Shown here piece by piece: positions 1-13,352 of a DNA stretch of 64,000 nucleotides. Position 1 is the first letter of the stretch, and each line of letters opens with the position of its first letter. The notes beneath the pieces are model-generated. The model was not told the origin of the DNA and did no database searches. It was given only the letters and a program-made list of their open reading frames with translations. The DNA lies in NCBI RefSeq assembly GCF_022132145.1, contig NZ_JAJISP010000001.1, positions 682,001 to 746,000 on the forward strand, given 5' to 3'. This stretch comes from Pseudomonas sp. MMS21 TM103 (lineage in GTDB: Bacteria; Pseudomonadota; Gammaproteobacteria; Pseudomonadales; Pseudomonadaceae). Made by a program: the position numbers and the translations under genes.

Positions 1-1131
1 GGCTGGCTGCTACTCAACCTGGTCAATCGCATGGAGCTGGCCAACGGCCTCTATCCCCTACTGGTGGTCAGCGGCGGCTTGATCATTTTCGCCATCACCA
101 ATGCCGTCGGCGGCAGCGGCATTCTGGCCATCTACCTGTGCGGTCTGCTGCTCGGCTATCGGCCGATCCGCTCACGTCACGGCATCCTGCACATGCTCGA
201 CGGCCTGGCCTGGCTGGCGCAGATCGGCATGTTCCTGGTCCTCGGCCTGCTGGTCACCCCCCATGAACTGTTGCCGATTGCCCTGCCGGCGCTGGGCCTG
301 GCCCTGTGGATGATTCTGTTCGCCCGGCCACTGTCGATTTTCATTGGCCTGCTGCCATTCAAAGGCTTCCATGACCGCGAGCGTGCCTTTATCGCCTGGG
401 TGGGCTTGCGTGGCGCGGTGCCGATCATTCTCGCGGTGTTCCCACTGATGGCCGGCCTGGAGAATGCCCAACTGTTCTTCAATGTGGCGTTCTTCATCGT
501 CCTGGTCTCCCTGCTGCTGCAGGGCACCAGCCTGCCGTGGGCCGCCAAGCTGATGCGCGTCACCGTACCGCCAGAGCCGGCACCGGTATCGCGCGCAGGC
601 CTGGACGTGCACCCGACCAGCCAGTGGGAACTGTTCATCTACCGACTGGGCGCGGAGAAGTGGTGCATCGGCGCCGCCCTGCGTGAACTGAAGATGCCCG
701 AGGGCACGCGCATTGCCGCGTTGTTTCGCGGCAAGGAACTGCTCCACCCCTCTGGCAGCACCCGCCTCGAAGCTGGCGATCTGCTCTGCGTGGTGGGCCA
801 CGAACACGACCTGCCAGGCCTGGGCAAACTGTTCAGCCAGGCGCCGAAGCGTGGCCAGGATCTGCGCTTCTTCGGTGACTTCGTCCTCGAAGGCGACGCC
901 GAGCTCGCCGCGGTTGCCGCCTTGTACGGCCTGAAACTGGCTGACATCAACGGCCAGCAAGCGCTCGGCCGCTTTATCGCCCAGCAGATCGGCGGTGAAC
1001 CGGTGATCGGCGATCAGGTCGAGTGGCAGGGCCTGCTCTGGACAGTGGCGGCGATGGAGGGGAACAAGATCCGCAAAGTCGGCGTCAAATTCCCCGAAGG
1101 TAGCCGTCCAGGGCCGGGGCTGTTTCTCTGA
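1..1131 (+). CDS. nhaP2: K+/H+ antiporter NhaP2/CvrA family, 3' part
   Basis: The frame is open from base 1, so the start lies outside the window; 376 codons remain. The first 180 residues are hydrophobic antiporter helices, including the conserved stretch [13 protein letters not shown] typical of the CPA1 NhaP/CvrA core. After about residue 200 comes a cytoplasmic part with a TrkA-C-like domain ([10 protein letters not shown], then [11 protein letters not shown]) and a CorC/HlyC-type C-terminal domain ([13 protein letters not shown]). This three-part layout is that of NhaP2/CvrA, an inner-membrane exchanger of K+ for H+. It is followed 81 bp later by the mechanosensitive channel gene, another osmotic-balance function; this pairing is known in Pseudomonas. 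Confidence 0.9.
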   Translation, partial: GWLLLNLVNRMELANGLYPLLVVSGGLIIFAITNAVGGSGILAIYLCGLLLGYRPIRSRHGILHMLDGLAWLAQIGMFLVLGLLVTPHELLPIALPALGLALWMILFARPLSIFIGLLPFKGFHDRERAFIAWVGLRGAVPIILAVFPLMAGLENAQLFFNVAFFIVLVSLLLQGTSLPWAAKLMRVTVPPEPAPVSRAGLDVHPTSQWELFIYRLGAEKWCIGAALRELKMPEGTRIAALFRGKELLHPSGSTRLEAGDLLCVVGHEHDLPGLGKLFSQAPKRGQDLRFFGDFVLEGDAELAAVAALYGLKLADINGQQALGRFIAQQIGGEPVIGDQVEWQGLLWTVAAMEGNKIRKVGVKFPEGSRPGPGLFL

Positions 1132-1212
1132 CCGACTGCTGCAAACCTGCTGCGCCGCGCTTTTCAGCAGCCTGTTAGACTCAACCTCTTCTCGAGCAGC
1201 ACGATCGCGACC

Positions 1213-6070
<4,858 letters not shown>

Positions 6071-6136
6071 GCGCGGCCAGACGCCCAGGCAAGGTGGTTG
6101 AGGCTTTTGTCATCCACCACCCGCTCAACGCAAACG

Positions 6137-6832
6137 TCAGTCACCCTGCAGCCACTCCAGCCCCATCGCCACGTGCAACTCGGTGCTGTCAAGCAACGGC
6201 AGCGCCGCGCACGCGCCCTCGAGCAGCAGGCCGATCTCGGTGCAACCGAGAATCGCCACTTCGGCGCCCTGCTCATGCAGCTGTGCCAGGCAGTCCAGGT
6301 AGAAGGCACGAGCCTCGTCATGGAACCGGCCCTGACAGAGCTCAGCGAAAATGACCCGATCGATTTCGTCCATCTGCGCGGGCATGGGCACCACCACCTG
6401 GATGCCGAAGCGCTCGGCCAGGCGCTCGCGGTAGAAAGCCTCCTGCATGGTGAAGCGCGTACCGAGCAAGGCCGCATGCTTGACGCCCTGACGCTGCAGC
6501 GCCTGGCCGACCGCATCGCCGATATGCAGCAGGGGAATGTCCAGCGCCGCCTCGATGGCCGGCGCCACCTTGTGCATGGTGTTGGTCGCCAGCAGCAGCG
6601 CCGTCGCACCGGCGCGCTCCAGCCCTTGGGCCGCAATCGCCAACTGCCGCCCGGCAGCATCCCAGTCGCCCAGTTGCTGCAGCGCGGCGATCCCGGCAAA
6701 GTCCACCGAATGCACGAGCAAGGGCGCCGAGTGCAGGCCACCCAGACGCTCACGCACACCCTGATTGAGCAGGCGGTAATAGCTCGCGGTGGATTCCCAG
6801 CTCATGCCACCGAGCAGGCCTAACTGGCGCAT
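6137..6832 (-). CDS. YgeA-type amino acid racemase (Asp/Glu racemase family)
   Basis: The 231-residue protein belongs to the cofactor-independent aspartate/glutamate racemase superfamily. It begins with MRQLGLLGGMSWESTASYY, typical of the E. coli YgeA branch. The usual first catalytic cysteine is replaced by Thr83 (ATNTMHK), with Cys197 in LGCTEIGLL. The same Thr83/Cys197 pair, at the same numbers, occurs in YgeA, a broad-specificity racemase that acts on homoserine and other amino acids, so the Thr is a family trait and not damage. It is transcribed towards selO and has its own GA-rich ribosome site. It is not part of the conserved P. aeruginosa order around selO, so it is probably an accessory insertion. 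Confidence 0.85.
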   Translation of the reverse strand: MRQLGLLGGMSWESTASYYRLLNQGVRERLGGLHSAPLLVHSVDFAGIAALQQLGDWDAAGRQLAIAAQGLERAGATALLLATNTMHKVAPAIEAALDIPLLHIGDAVGQALQRQGVKHAALLGTRFTMQEAFYRERLAERFGIQVVVPMPAQMDEIDRVIFAELCQGRFHDEARAFYLDCLAQLHEQGAEVAILGCTEIGLLLEGACAALPLLDSTELHVAMGLEWLQGD

Positions 6833-6920
6833 CGCTCATCCCCCTCTCGAAAACCCGAGCCTAACCGGCCAATGGCAGGCTGACACAGAGACAGTGCACC
6901 GCCAGGGTAGCGGTACAGCC

Positions 6921-6949
6921 TTATCTATTAAACCGAAAAAGCATATAAA
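6921..6949 (+). promoter_or_regulatory. Candidate sigma-70 promoter of the SLC13 gene
   Basis: TTATCT (6921-6926) and TATAAA (6944-6949) are separated by 17 bp, in the most AT-rich stretch of this part of the window. They lie about 115 bp before the SLC13 start at 7064. Confidence 0.45.
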
Positions 6950-6963
6950 CCTTCTCAAACATT

Positions 6964-6978
6964 CTTAGACTCTCTAAG
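6964..6978 (+). repeat. 15-bp palindrome just after the SLC13 promoter
   Basis: CTTAGA (6964-6969) and TCTAAG (6973-6978) are perfect inverted copies around CTC. The site falls just downstream of the transcription start predicted from the -10 at 6944, a usual position for an operator. Confidence 0.4.
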
Positions 6979-7063
6979 CCGCAACCCTTATCTTCAGCGC
7001 CTCGCGCGGCCGCCCTTGAGCGCGCCCGTCACCTCATACACGATTCGCACGCTAAGGACGCTC

Positions 7064-8860
7064 ATGTTCTGGGACTCGCTGCCCCTGCCCTTGCTGTTTG
7101 TCGGCGCCCTGCTGGTCTGGGTGTTGTATGCCTTCGTGCGCGAGAAGTGGAGCCCGGACATAGTCGCGGCGATTGCCGTAGCGGCGCTGCTGGTCACGCA
7201 GCTGCTGACTCCCACCGAGGTCCTCAGCGTGCTGAGCAACTCGGCACCGGTGACCATCGCCTGCATGTTCGTGCTGTCGGCCGCACTGGAGCGCACCGGC
7301 TGCATCGACGCCCTGGGCAACTGGCTGGGCAACCTGGTCGGCACCAGCCCGATTCGCGTACTCACCGGCCTGACCCTGACCGCCCTGGTGATTTCCGCCT
7401 GCCTGAACAACACCCCGGTGGTGGCCATTCTCACCCCGGTGGCCATCGCCCTGGCCCGCCGCGCCAACACCCTGCCGTCGAAGCTGCTGATTCCGCTGTC
7501 CTACGCCACCATCCTCGGCGGCACCCTGACCATGATCGGCACCTCGACCAACATCCTGGTCGACGGCGTGGCACGCAAGGCCGGCCTGGAACCCTTCGGC
7601 ATCTTCGAGATCACCGGCGCCGGGCTGATCCTCGCCACGGTCGGCATGCTCTACCTGCTGACCATCGGCCGCCACCTGCTGCCAGAACGCGAAACCCTGT
7701 CCAAACAGTTGCGCCCCGATCTCGACCGCACCTTCATGACCGAACTGCTGGTGCCGCACGACTCGCCGGTAGTCGGCAAGACCCTGGCCGAGGCCAACCT
7801 CAACGGCGGCAGCGGCCTGCAGGTGCTCAAGCTGTTCCGCGAGGAACAGGAGCTGACCGAACCGAGCCACGCCACCCTGCTGGCCAGCGGCGACCGCCTG
7901 GTGCTGCACGGCCAGGTGAAGAACGTGGTGGAACTGCGCGAGAGCGGTCACCTGTCGTTCAACCGCGGCGACGCCTTCGAAACCATCAGCAGCCACGACG
8001 TGATCCTCGCCGAGGCCATAGTCGGGCGCAACTCGCGCTACAGCCACCGGCCCATGCGCGACCTCGACCTGACCGCGCGCTACGGCATCGCCGTGCTCGC
8101 CGTGCACCGCCAGGACGAGAACATCCAGGGCAACCTCGACGACTTCGAACTGCAGTTCGGCGACGTGATGCTGGTCGAGGGCACCCCTTCGCAAATCAAA
8201 CGCTTCGCCGACAATGGTGAACTGATCAGCCTCAACGCCGTGCAGGAGCGCGCCTTCCGCCGCGACAAGGCACCGATTGCGATCATTGCCACGCTGGCGG
8301 TGATGCTCCTGGCCGCCTTCGGCGTGATGCCAATCGAAGGCCTGGCGATCATCGGCGCAGTGAGCGTGCTGGCAACCCGCTGCCTGGACGTGGAAGACGC
8401 CTACAAGGCAGTGGACTGGAAGATCCTCAGCCTGATCTTCGGCATGCTGGCGATCAGCATCGCCATGGACAAGGTCGGCCTGGTCAAACTGATGGTGGAG
8501 AACGTCATGGGCCTGCTGCCTTGGGCCGGGCCACTGCTGATGCTGTCGTTCATCTACCTGCTGACCTCGATCCTCACCGAGATGCTCTCGAACAACGCCG
8601 TGGCGGTGCTGGTCACGCCCATCGCCATCGGCCTGGCCCAGCACTTGGGCGTCGACCCGCGACCCTTCGTGGTGGCGGTGATGTTCGCCGCCAGTGCCAG
8701 CTTCGCCACGCCCATCGGCTACCAGACCAACACCTTCGTCTACAACGCCGGCGGCTACCGCTTCACCGACTTCATGAAGATCGGCATCCCCCTCAACCTG
8801 CTGCTCTGGGTAGTGGCCAGCTTCGTGATTCCCTGGTTCTGGCCTCTGACGCCGGTGTGA
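7064..8860 (+). CDS. SLC13/DASS-family anion carrier with two TrkA-C domains
   Basis: The 598-residue protein has an SLC13-like membrane part split by a cytoplasmic insert. The first membrane half (about residues 1-205) includes the conserved hairpin ISACLNNTPVVAILTPV. The insert (about 210-390) carries two TrkA-C (RCK_C) domains, recognisable in VVGKTLAEANL and DRLVLHGQ and in the second copy GDVMLVEGT. The second membrane half (about 410-598) includes LLTSILTEMLSNNAVAVLVTP. Proteins of this layout carry sulfate, di- or tricarboxylates. The neighbour metY (sulfur assimilation) makes a sulfur oxyanion plausible, but this is inference. The start at ATG 7064 has AAGGA 5 bases upstream; an in-frame TTG at 7016 has no such site. 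Confidence 0.85.
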   Translation: MFWDSLPLPLLFVGALLVWVLYAFVREKWSPDIVAAIAVAALLVTQLLTPTEVLSVLSNSAPVTIACMFVLSAALERTGCIDALGNWLGNLVGTSPIRVLTGLTLTALVISACLNNTPVVAILTPVAIALARRANTLPSKLLIPLSYATILGGTLTMIGTSTNILVDGVARKAGLEPFGIFEITGAGLILATVGMLYLLTIGRHLLPERETLSKQLRPDLDRTFMTELLVPHDSPVVGKTLAEANLNGGSGLQVLKLFREEQELTEPSHATLLASGDRLVLHGQVKNVVELRESGHLSFNRGDAFETISSHDVILAEAIVGRNSRYSHRPMRDLDLTARYGIAVLAVHRQDENIQGNLDDFELQFGDVMLVEGTPSQIKRFADNGELISLNAVQERAFRRDKAPIAIIATLAVMLLAAFGVMPIEGLAIIGAVSVLATRCLDVEDAYKAVDWKILSLIFGMLAISIAMDKVGLVKLMVENVMGLLPWAGPLLMLSFIYLLTSILTEMLSNNAVAVLVTPIAIGLAQHLGVDPRPFVVAVMFAASASFATPIGYQTNTFVYNAGGYRFTDFMKIGIPLNLLLWVVASFVIPWFWPLTPV

Positions 8861-8991
8861 GCGATGGCGCGACAGCAGGTCAACACCAATGGACTTGATG
8901 CCGCGCCAGTTTTATTGCTCAGATCATTGACCCGGATCGGCCTCTCTCTCCATGCTGCGACTCTTTCAAACGCCCCTGAAGGAACGCCCGC

Positions 8992-10269
8992 ATGAAACTG
9001 GAAACCCTGGCCGTGCACGCCGGCTACAGCCCCGACCCGACCACCAAGGCCGTGGCAGTGCCGATCTACCAGACCACCTCCTACGCCTTCGATGACACCC
9101 AGCACGGCGCCGACCTGTTCGATCTCAAGGTCGCCGGCAACATCTACACGCGCATCATGAATCCCACCACCGACGTACTGGAAAAGCGCGTCGCGGCCTT
9201 GGAAAACGGGGTCGGCGCGCTGGCCGTGGCGTCCGGCATGGCTGCCATTACCTATGCCATCCAGACCATCGCCGAAGTCGGCGACAACATCGTCTCGGTG
9301 GCCAAGCTGTATGGCGGCACCTACAACCTGTTCGCCCACACCCTGCCGCGCCAGGGTATCCAAGTGCGCTTCGCCGCCCATGACGACATCGCCGCCCTGG
9401 AAGCGCTGATCGACGACAAGACCAAGGCGGTGTTCTGCGAGTCGATCGGCAATCCGGCGGGCAATATCATCGACATTCAGGCCCTGGCCGAGGCGGCCCA
9501 CCGTCATGGCGTGCCGCTGATCGTCGACAACACCGTGGCCACGCCAATGCTCTGCCGGCCGTTCGAACACGGCGCCGACATCGTCGTGCACTCGCTGACC
9601 AAATACATGGGTGGCCACGGCACCAGCATCGGCGGCATCGTGGTCGACTCCGGCCGCTTCCCCTGGGCGCAGCACCAGGAGCGCTTCGCCCTGCTCAACA
9701 CCCCGGACGCCTCCTACCACGGCGTGACCTACACCGAGGCCTTCGGCCCAGCCGCCTTCATCGGCCGCTGCCGGGTGGTGCCGCTGCGCAACATGGGCGC
9801 GGCCATCTCACCCTTCAACTCCTTCCTGATCCTGCAAGGCTTGGAAACCCTCGCCCTGCGCATGGAGCGTCACTGCGAGAACGCGCTCAAGGTGGCTGAA
9901 TTCCTCAAGGCACAGCCACAGGTGGCCTGGGTCAAGTACGCCGGCCTGAGCGATCATCCCGAGCATGACCTGGCGCAAAAATACTGCCAAGGCAAACCGG
10001 CCTCGATCCTATCCTTCGGCATCGTCGGCGGCCAGGCGGCCGGCGCGCGCTTTATCGATGCGCTCAAACTGGTGGTGCGCCTGGTCAACATCGGCGACGC
10101 CAAGTCGCTGGCCTGCCATCCGGCCTCGACCACCCACCGTCAGCTCAACGACGAGGAACTGGCCAAGGCCGGGGTGCCGCGCGACATGGTGCGTCTGTCG
10201 ATCGGCATCGAACACAGCGACGACATTGTGGCCGACCTGCAACAGGCACTGCAGGCTGCGGGGAGCTGA
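8992..10269 (+). CDS. metY: O-acetyl/O-succinylhomoserine sulfhydrylase MetY
   Basis: This PLP enzyme of the Cys/Met metabolism family joins O-acetylhomoserine with sulfide to give homocysteine in methionine synthesis. The 425 residues have the family layout: YQTTSYAFDD near the start, YTRIMNPTTDVLEKRVAALE, the tyrosine-rich substrate region, and the PLP lysine at about residue 204 in HSLTKYMGGHGTSIGG. The C-terminal part contains AKSLACHPASTTHRQL. The internal block LLNTPDASYHGVTYTEAFG is typical of the long OAH sulfhydrylases (about 425-430 aa), not of the shorter cystathionine enzymes. GAAGGAA lies 8 bases before the ATG. It follows the SLC13 carrier at 131 bp. Confidence 0.93.
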   Translation: MKLETLAVHAGYSPDPTTKAVAVPIYQTTSYAFDDTQHGADLFDLKVAGNIYTRIMNPTTDVLEKRVAALENGVGALAVASGMAAITYAIQTIAEVGDNIVSVAKLYGGTYNLFAHTLPRQGIQVRFAAHDDIAALEALIDDKTKAVFCESIGNPAGNIIDIQALAEAAHRHGVPLIVDNTVATPMLCRPFEHGADIVVHSLTKYMGGHGTSIGGIVVDSGRFPWAQHQERFALLNTPDASYHGVTYTEAFGPAAFIGRCRVVPLRNMGAAISPFNSFLILQGLETLALRMERHCENALKVAEFLKAQPQVAWVKYAGLSDHPEHDLAQKYCQGKPASILSFGIVGGQAAGARFIDALKLVVRLVNIGDAKSLACHPASTTHRQLNDEELAKAGVPRDMVRLSIGIEHSDDIVADLQQALQAAGS

Positions 10270-10309
10270 AGGCCAGGCTGCGGGATCAGCCTTGATAAGT
10301 GGACCTGCC

Positions 10310-10343
10310 GACTCCAGATAAGGGCTATCCCGTCTCTGGAGTC
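10310..10343 (+). promoter_or_regulatory. Hairpin that pairs the trxC Shine-Dalgarno
   Basis: GACTCCAGA (10310-10318) and TCTGGAGTC (10335-10343) are perfect 9-bp inverted arms. The loop holds a second small stem, GGG-CTAT-CCC. The right arm contains GGAG (10338-10341), the only ribosome site for trxC at 10348, so a folded RNA would block its translation. Confidence 0.5.
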
Positions 10344-10347
10344 GCTC

Positions 10348-10782
10348 ATGTCCAACCCGCTGCTGATCCCCTGCCCGAGCTGCAATGGCCTCAACCGCAT
10401 CCCCGCCGAGCGCCTGGGCGACAACCCGCGCTGCGGACGCTGCAAGCATGAAGTCGTGGCGAGCACACCGTTCGAACTGACCCAGGCCAACTTCGCCAGC
10501 CAGCTCAAGGGCGATTTACCCTTGTTGGTGGATGTCTGGGCCGACTGGTGCGGACCCTGCAAGGCCTTCGCGCCAACCTTCTACCAGGCGGCCAGCCAAC
10601 TGCAGGGGCGCTGTCGCCTGGGCAAGCTGGACAGCGAGGCCAACCCGCAACTGTCCAGCCAGCTGGGTATTCGCTCGATCCCCAGCCTGATCCTGTTCAA
10701 GGCTGGCCGCGAAGTCGCCCGCCAGAGCGGCGCCCTGCCACTGCCACAGCTACTGGCCTGGCTGCAGAGCCAAGGGCTCTGA
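10348..10782 (+). CDS. trxC: Thioredoxin 2 (zinc-binding type)
   Basis: TrxC is a disulfide reductase with an extra zinc-ribbon N-terminus. The 144-residue protein has the two zinc pairs CPSC (Cys9, Cys12) and CGRC (Cys29, Cys32). The thioredoxin fold follows, with the active site WCGPC at residues 67-71 (Cys68 and Cys71) and the cis-proline region IRSIPSLILF. The length is that of E. coli TrxC (139 aa). In many Pseudomonas genomes trxC is not at this place, so it may have been inserted between metY and the hotdog gene. Expression may depend on the hairpin over its ribosome site. Confidence 0.92.
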   Translation: MSNPLLIPCPSCNGLNRIPAERLGDNPRCGRCKHEVVASTPFELTQANFASQLKGDLPLLVDVWADWCGPCKAFAPTFYQAASQLQGRCRLGKLDSEANPQLSSQLGIRSIPSLILFKAGREVARQSGALPLPQLLAWLQSQGL

Positions 10783-10874
10783 GCGAAAGGGTCAAGCACG
10801 ACGACAGTTACGGTCAGTTGCGCACCGCCGGCGACGCATTAGGCTGATCAGCACATCACCTGAGGCCGACCATC

Positions 10875-11318
10875 ATGCCCCTGCCTGTCGCAATCGCCCG
10901 TCAGCTCACCGAAGAACAGATTGCCTTCGTCAAACGCAGCGGCCTCAAGGCCGAAGTGCTCGAGCCGGGGTATGTACGCCTGTGCATGCCCCTGGCCGGT
11001 AACCAGAATCACATCGGCAGCATGTACGCCGGCGCACTCTTCACCCTGGCGGAGATCCCAGGTGGCGCACTGTTTCTCACCAGCTTCGACAGCCAACGCT
11101 TCTACCCGGTGATCAAGGAAATGAACCTGCGTTTTCGCCGGCCGGCCGTGGCCGACATCCATGTCGAGGCCCGACTCGATGCCGAGCAGATCGACCGGCT
11201 GCAGCAAGAGGCGCAATCCCGGGGCAAGGCCGATTACCTGCTGGAATTGCAGTTGACCGACGCCAGTGGTGAAGTAGTGGCCGAGAGTCGCGGCCTTTAT
11301 CAATTGCGCGCACGCTGA
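10875..11318 (+). CDS. Hotdog-fold protein, putative thioesterase (DUF4442/YiiD-C type)
   Basis: The 147-residue protein has the single hotdog fold of PaaI-like and DUF4442 thioesterases. The central helix region is NHIGSMYAGALFTLAEIPGG, and an edge strand with FRRPAVADIHVEARL follows, ending in ESRGLYQLR. The Asn-His-x-Gly-Ser-Met element is at the place where related enzymes bind the acyl-CoA thioester. The substrate is unknown. The gene keeps its place between metY and usp as in P. aeruginosa (PA5026). A TTGCGC, 16 bp, TAGGCT pair about 40 bp upstream could be its own promoter. Confidence 0.7.
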   Translation: MPLPVAIARQLTEEQIAFVKRSGLKAEVLEPGYVRLCMPLAGNQNHIGSMYAGALFTLAEIPGGALFLTSFDSQRFYPVIKEMNLRFRRPAVADIHVEARLDAEQIDRLQQEAQSRGKADYLLELQLTDASGEVVAESRGLYQLRAR

Positions 11319-11327
11319 CGTCTGGCC

Positions 11328-11368
11328 TTGTCTTGGGTCAAAAGATCGACTATTGCTTGATGGATAAT
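11328..11368 (+). promoter_or_regulatory. Anr/Dnr-type box and -10 of the usp gene
   Basis: TTGTC-TTGG-GTCAA (11328-11341) differs at one base from the Pseudomonas Anr consensus TTGAY-N4-RTCAA. A -10 hexamer GATAAT is at 11363-11368, which puts the box centre at about -41, the class II activator position. Confidence 0.55.
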
Positions 11369-11403
11369 AAATCGCCGACATCCATCGGCCGGAGATTTTC
11401 CAC

Positions 11404-12201
11404 ATGTTTACCAATATCCTCATTGCCCATGATTTGCGCGACACGGCCGATATGGCCCTGTGCCGCGCCACCCAGCTGGCGCAACAGCACAATGCCAAGC
11501 TGACGGTATTGCACGTTCTCGACCCCACCCAGAGCAGCCAGGAGCACGAAAAAGCCCATCAGTCCCTGGATCGCAGCCTGACCCGATTCGCCCCTCCGGG
11601 CAGCGAACTGCGCCTGATCGGCGGCAAACCGTCCGAGGTGGTGCTGCAGCAAGTGCAGGAACTGGCTTGCGACCTGCTGGTACTGGGCGCCCACCATCAG
11701 CGCCACGATTTCTTCTCCGGCACCAGCCTGGACCGTATTGCCAGGAACTGCAGCGTGCCGCTGCTGCTGGTAGCGCGCAACGACGCCAAACCCTACCAGC
11801 GCGCCCTCGCCGCCATCGACTTCTCCCTCTGCGCCTGCAGCGCCCTGGAGCAGGCCTACCGCCTGCTGCCGGCACAGGCCGAACTGCATGCACTGCACGT
11901 GTTCGAGCCGGACAAGGGCACAGCCAAACAAGTCGAGGCCCAGTTGCAGATCCAACGCGCCTTGATTGATCAGCTGATGCTGGACGAAGCGCAGAGCCTG
12001 CCCGCCAATGGCCCGACCCTGACCCATTCGGTGCAACAAGGCGGCATCCTGCGCAAACTGCAGGAACAGCTGAAAACCCGCCGCAGTGAACTGCTGGTAC
12101 TCGGCAGCCATGGCCGCAGCGCCTTGTCCCAGGCACTGCTCGGCAGCCTGGCGCAGCATTTCCTGCACAAGGCACCCTGCGACATTCTGGTCGTGCGCTA
12201 A
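11404..12201 (+). CDS. Universal stress protein, tandem UspA domains
   Basis: The 265-residue protein contains two UspA domains (about residues 1-140 and 141-265). The ATP-binding signature G-2x-G-9x-G-S/T is complete in the second domain (GSHGRSALSQALLGS) and partly degenerate in the first (GAHHQRHDFFSGTS). Pseudomonas Usp proteins of this tandem type help survival under low oxygen, and several are Anr-regulated. The Anr-like box and GATAAT in front of this gene agree with that. A GGAG ribosome site lies about 10 bases before the ATG, and a strong terminator follows the gene. Confidence 0.88.
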   Translation: MFTNILIAHDLRDTADMALCRATQLAQQHNAKLTVLHVLDPTQSSQEHEKAHQSLDRSLTRFAPPGSELRLIGGKPSEVVLQQVQELACDLLVLGAHHQRHDFFSGTSLDRIARNCSVPLLLVARNDAKPYQRALAAIDFSLCACSALEQAYRLLPAQAELHALHVFEPDKGTAKQVEAQLQIQRALIDQLMLDEAQSLPANGPTLTHSVQQGGILRKLQEQLKTRRSELLVLGSHGRSALSQALLGSLAQHFLHKAPCDILVVR

Positions 12202-12226
12202 ATAGCCATCACCCGGGCACAACAAC

Positions 12227-12254
12227 AAAAAAGGCGCCACTGGCGCCTTTTTTT
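12227..12254. terminator. Bidirectional terminator between usp and parA
   Basis: Two GGCGCC copies (12233-12238 and 12242-12247) form a stem with a 3-base loop, flanked by six As on one side and seven Ts on the other. It can end the convergent usp and parA-like transcripts. Confidence 0.85.
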
Positions 12255-12339
12255 GGCTTATGCCCCCCTGTTGAGGGCCACAAGGGTTAGCCGCGGAGAC
12301 TTGACCGGGGCTTGCTCACTTGCCGGTTATCCAGCCCGC

Positions 12340-13113
12340 TCAATCGGCCGCATTGAGCAAGTCGTGCAGCTCGACGAACTGCTGGGTCAACTTGTGCCGT
12401 GCATCCAGATAGATCAGCGGTGTGCAGGCCTGGTGCGATTCACGCATGCGCACCGAACTCATCAGGTTCACCGGCAACACCGGCAAGCCCTCGGCGATCA
12501 GTTCATCGAGCAACTGCTGCGGCAAGGTCGCCCGGGGCTGAAACTGGTTGACCACGATGCCCTCGACCTCCAGCCCTTCGTTGTGGTCTTCCTTGAGTTC
12601 CTCGATTTCCTGCAACAGGCCGTACAGGGCGTGACGCGAAAAACTGTCACAATCGAAGGGGATCAGCACCCGATCAGCGGCGATCAATGCGGAAACCGTA
12701 TAAAAATTCAGCGCAGGCGGCGTATCCAGGTAGATCCGGTCGTAATCCCCGGCCAGTTCATCGAGTAATTTGCGCAGCTTGTTGATCTTGTGTTTCGATT
12801 CCAGCTTGGGCTGCAGATCGGCCAGTTCGGCCGTAGCCGTGACCACATGCAGGTTGTCGAACGGCGTCTCGTAGATATCGACCCGGCCCTTCTTGGAAAA
12901 AGGCCCGCTGGTCAGGCTGAGCTTGAAGAACTCGGCGATGCCCATGGGGATCTCATCGCCCGTCAGGCCGGTGAGGTAGTGGGTGGAATTGGCCTGGGAA
13001 TCCAGATCGACCAACAGCGTGCGATACCCCTGCGAGGCGCTTACCGCCGCCAGGTTGCAGGCAATGCTGGACTTGCCCACTCCGCCCTTCTGATTGAATA
13101 CCACACGCCGCAT
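12340..13113 (-). CDS. ParA-family ATPase (chromosomal orphan)
   Basis: The 257-residue protein is a deviant-Walker ATPase of the ParA/MinD group. The P-loop is KGGVGKSS (residues 9-16), with the signature lysine at 9. It also has [10 protein letters not shown], the switch region YLDTPPALN, and the late motif VVNQFQPRA. No parB partner is adjacent. The gene corresponds by position to PA5028 of P. aeruginosa, next to the usp gene, and is not the main chromosome-segregation parA. Related orphan ParA proteins position chemotaxis or other cytoplasmic clusters; the target here is unknown. AGGGAGG just before the ATG is a strong ribosome site. Confidence 0.87.
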   Translation of the reverse strand: MRRVVFNQKGGVGKSSIACNLAAVSASQGYRTLLVDLDSQANSTHYLTGLTGDEIPMGIAEFFKLSLTSGPFSKKGRVDIYETPFDNLHVVTATAELADLQPKLESKHKINKLRKLLDELAGDYDRIYLDTPPALNFYTVSALIAADRVLIPFDCDSFSRHALYGLLQEIEELKEDHNEGLEVEGIVVNQFQPRATLPQQLLDELIAEGLPVLPVNLMSSVRMRESHQACTPLIYLDARHKLTQQFVELHDLLNAAD

Positions 13114-13223
13114 GACAAACCTCCCTGACTTCGTTGGTCTGGGATTCTATGCAAAGCGCATGACAAGGGCGAGGTCGGCGTCTGAAATCGCCCGCCCATC
13201 CATCAGAAGCGCTCCGGCAAAGT

Positions 13224-13252
13224 TTGCGCAGAATGCCGGCGACCTAGATAAT
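13224..13252 (+). promoter_or_regulatory. Sigma-70-like promoter of the aryl polyene cluster
   Basis: TTGCGC (13224-13229) and GATAAT (13247-13252) are separated by exactly 17 bp, about 100 bp before the first gene of the cluster. No other promoter of this quality was seen before the 19 genes. Confidence 0.55.
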
Positions 13253-13352
13253 GCGGGCACTTCGCCATGGCACCGCCGACAATTCAACCTGTCGCGCGGG
13301 ACAGCCGCAGTTGACAAGGACGCCCACAGGGGCCGGGAAAATGCTTGGTGTG

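Noticed and set aside
6137..6832. Racemase inactivated by loss of the first catalytic cysteine
   Set aside because: Thr83 with Cys197 is the normal pair of the YgeA branch.
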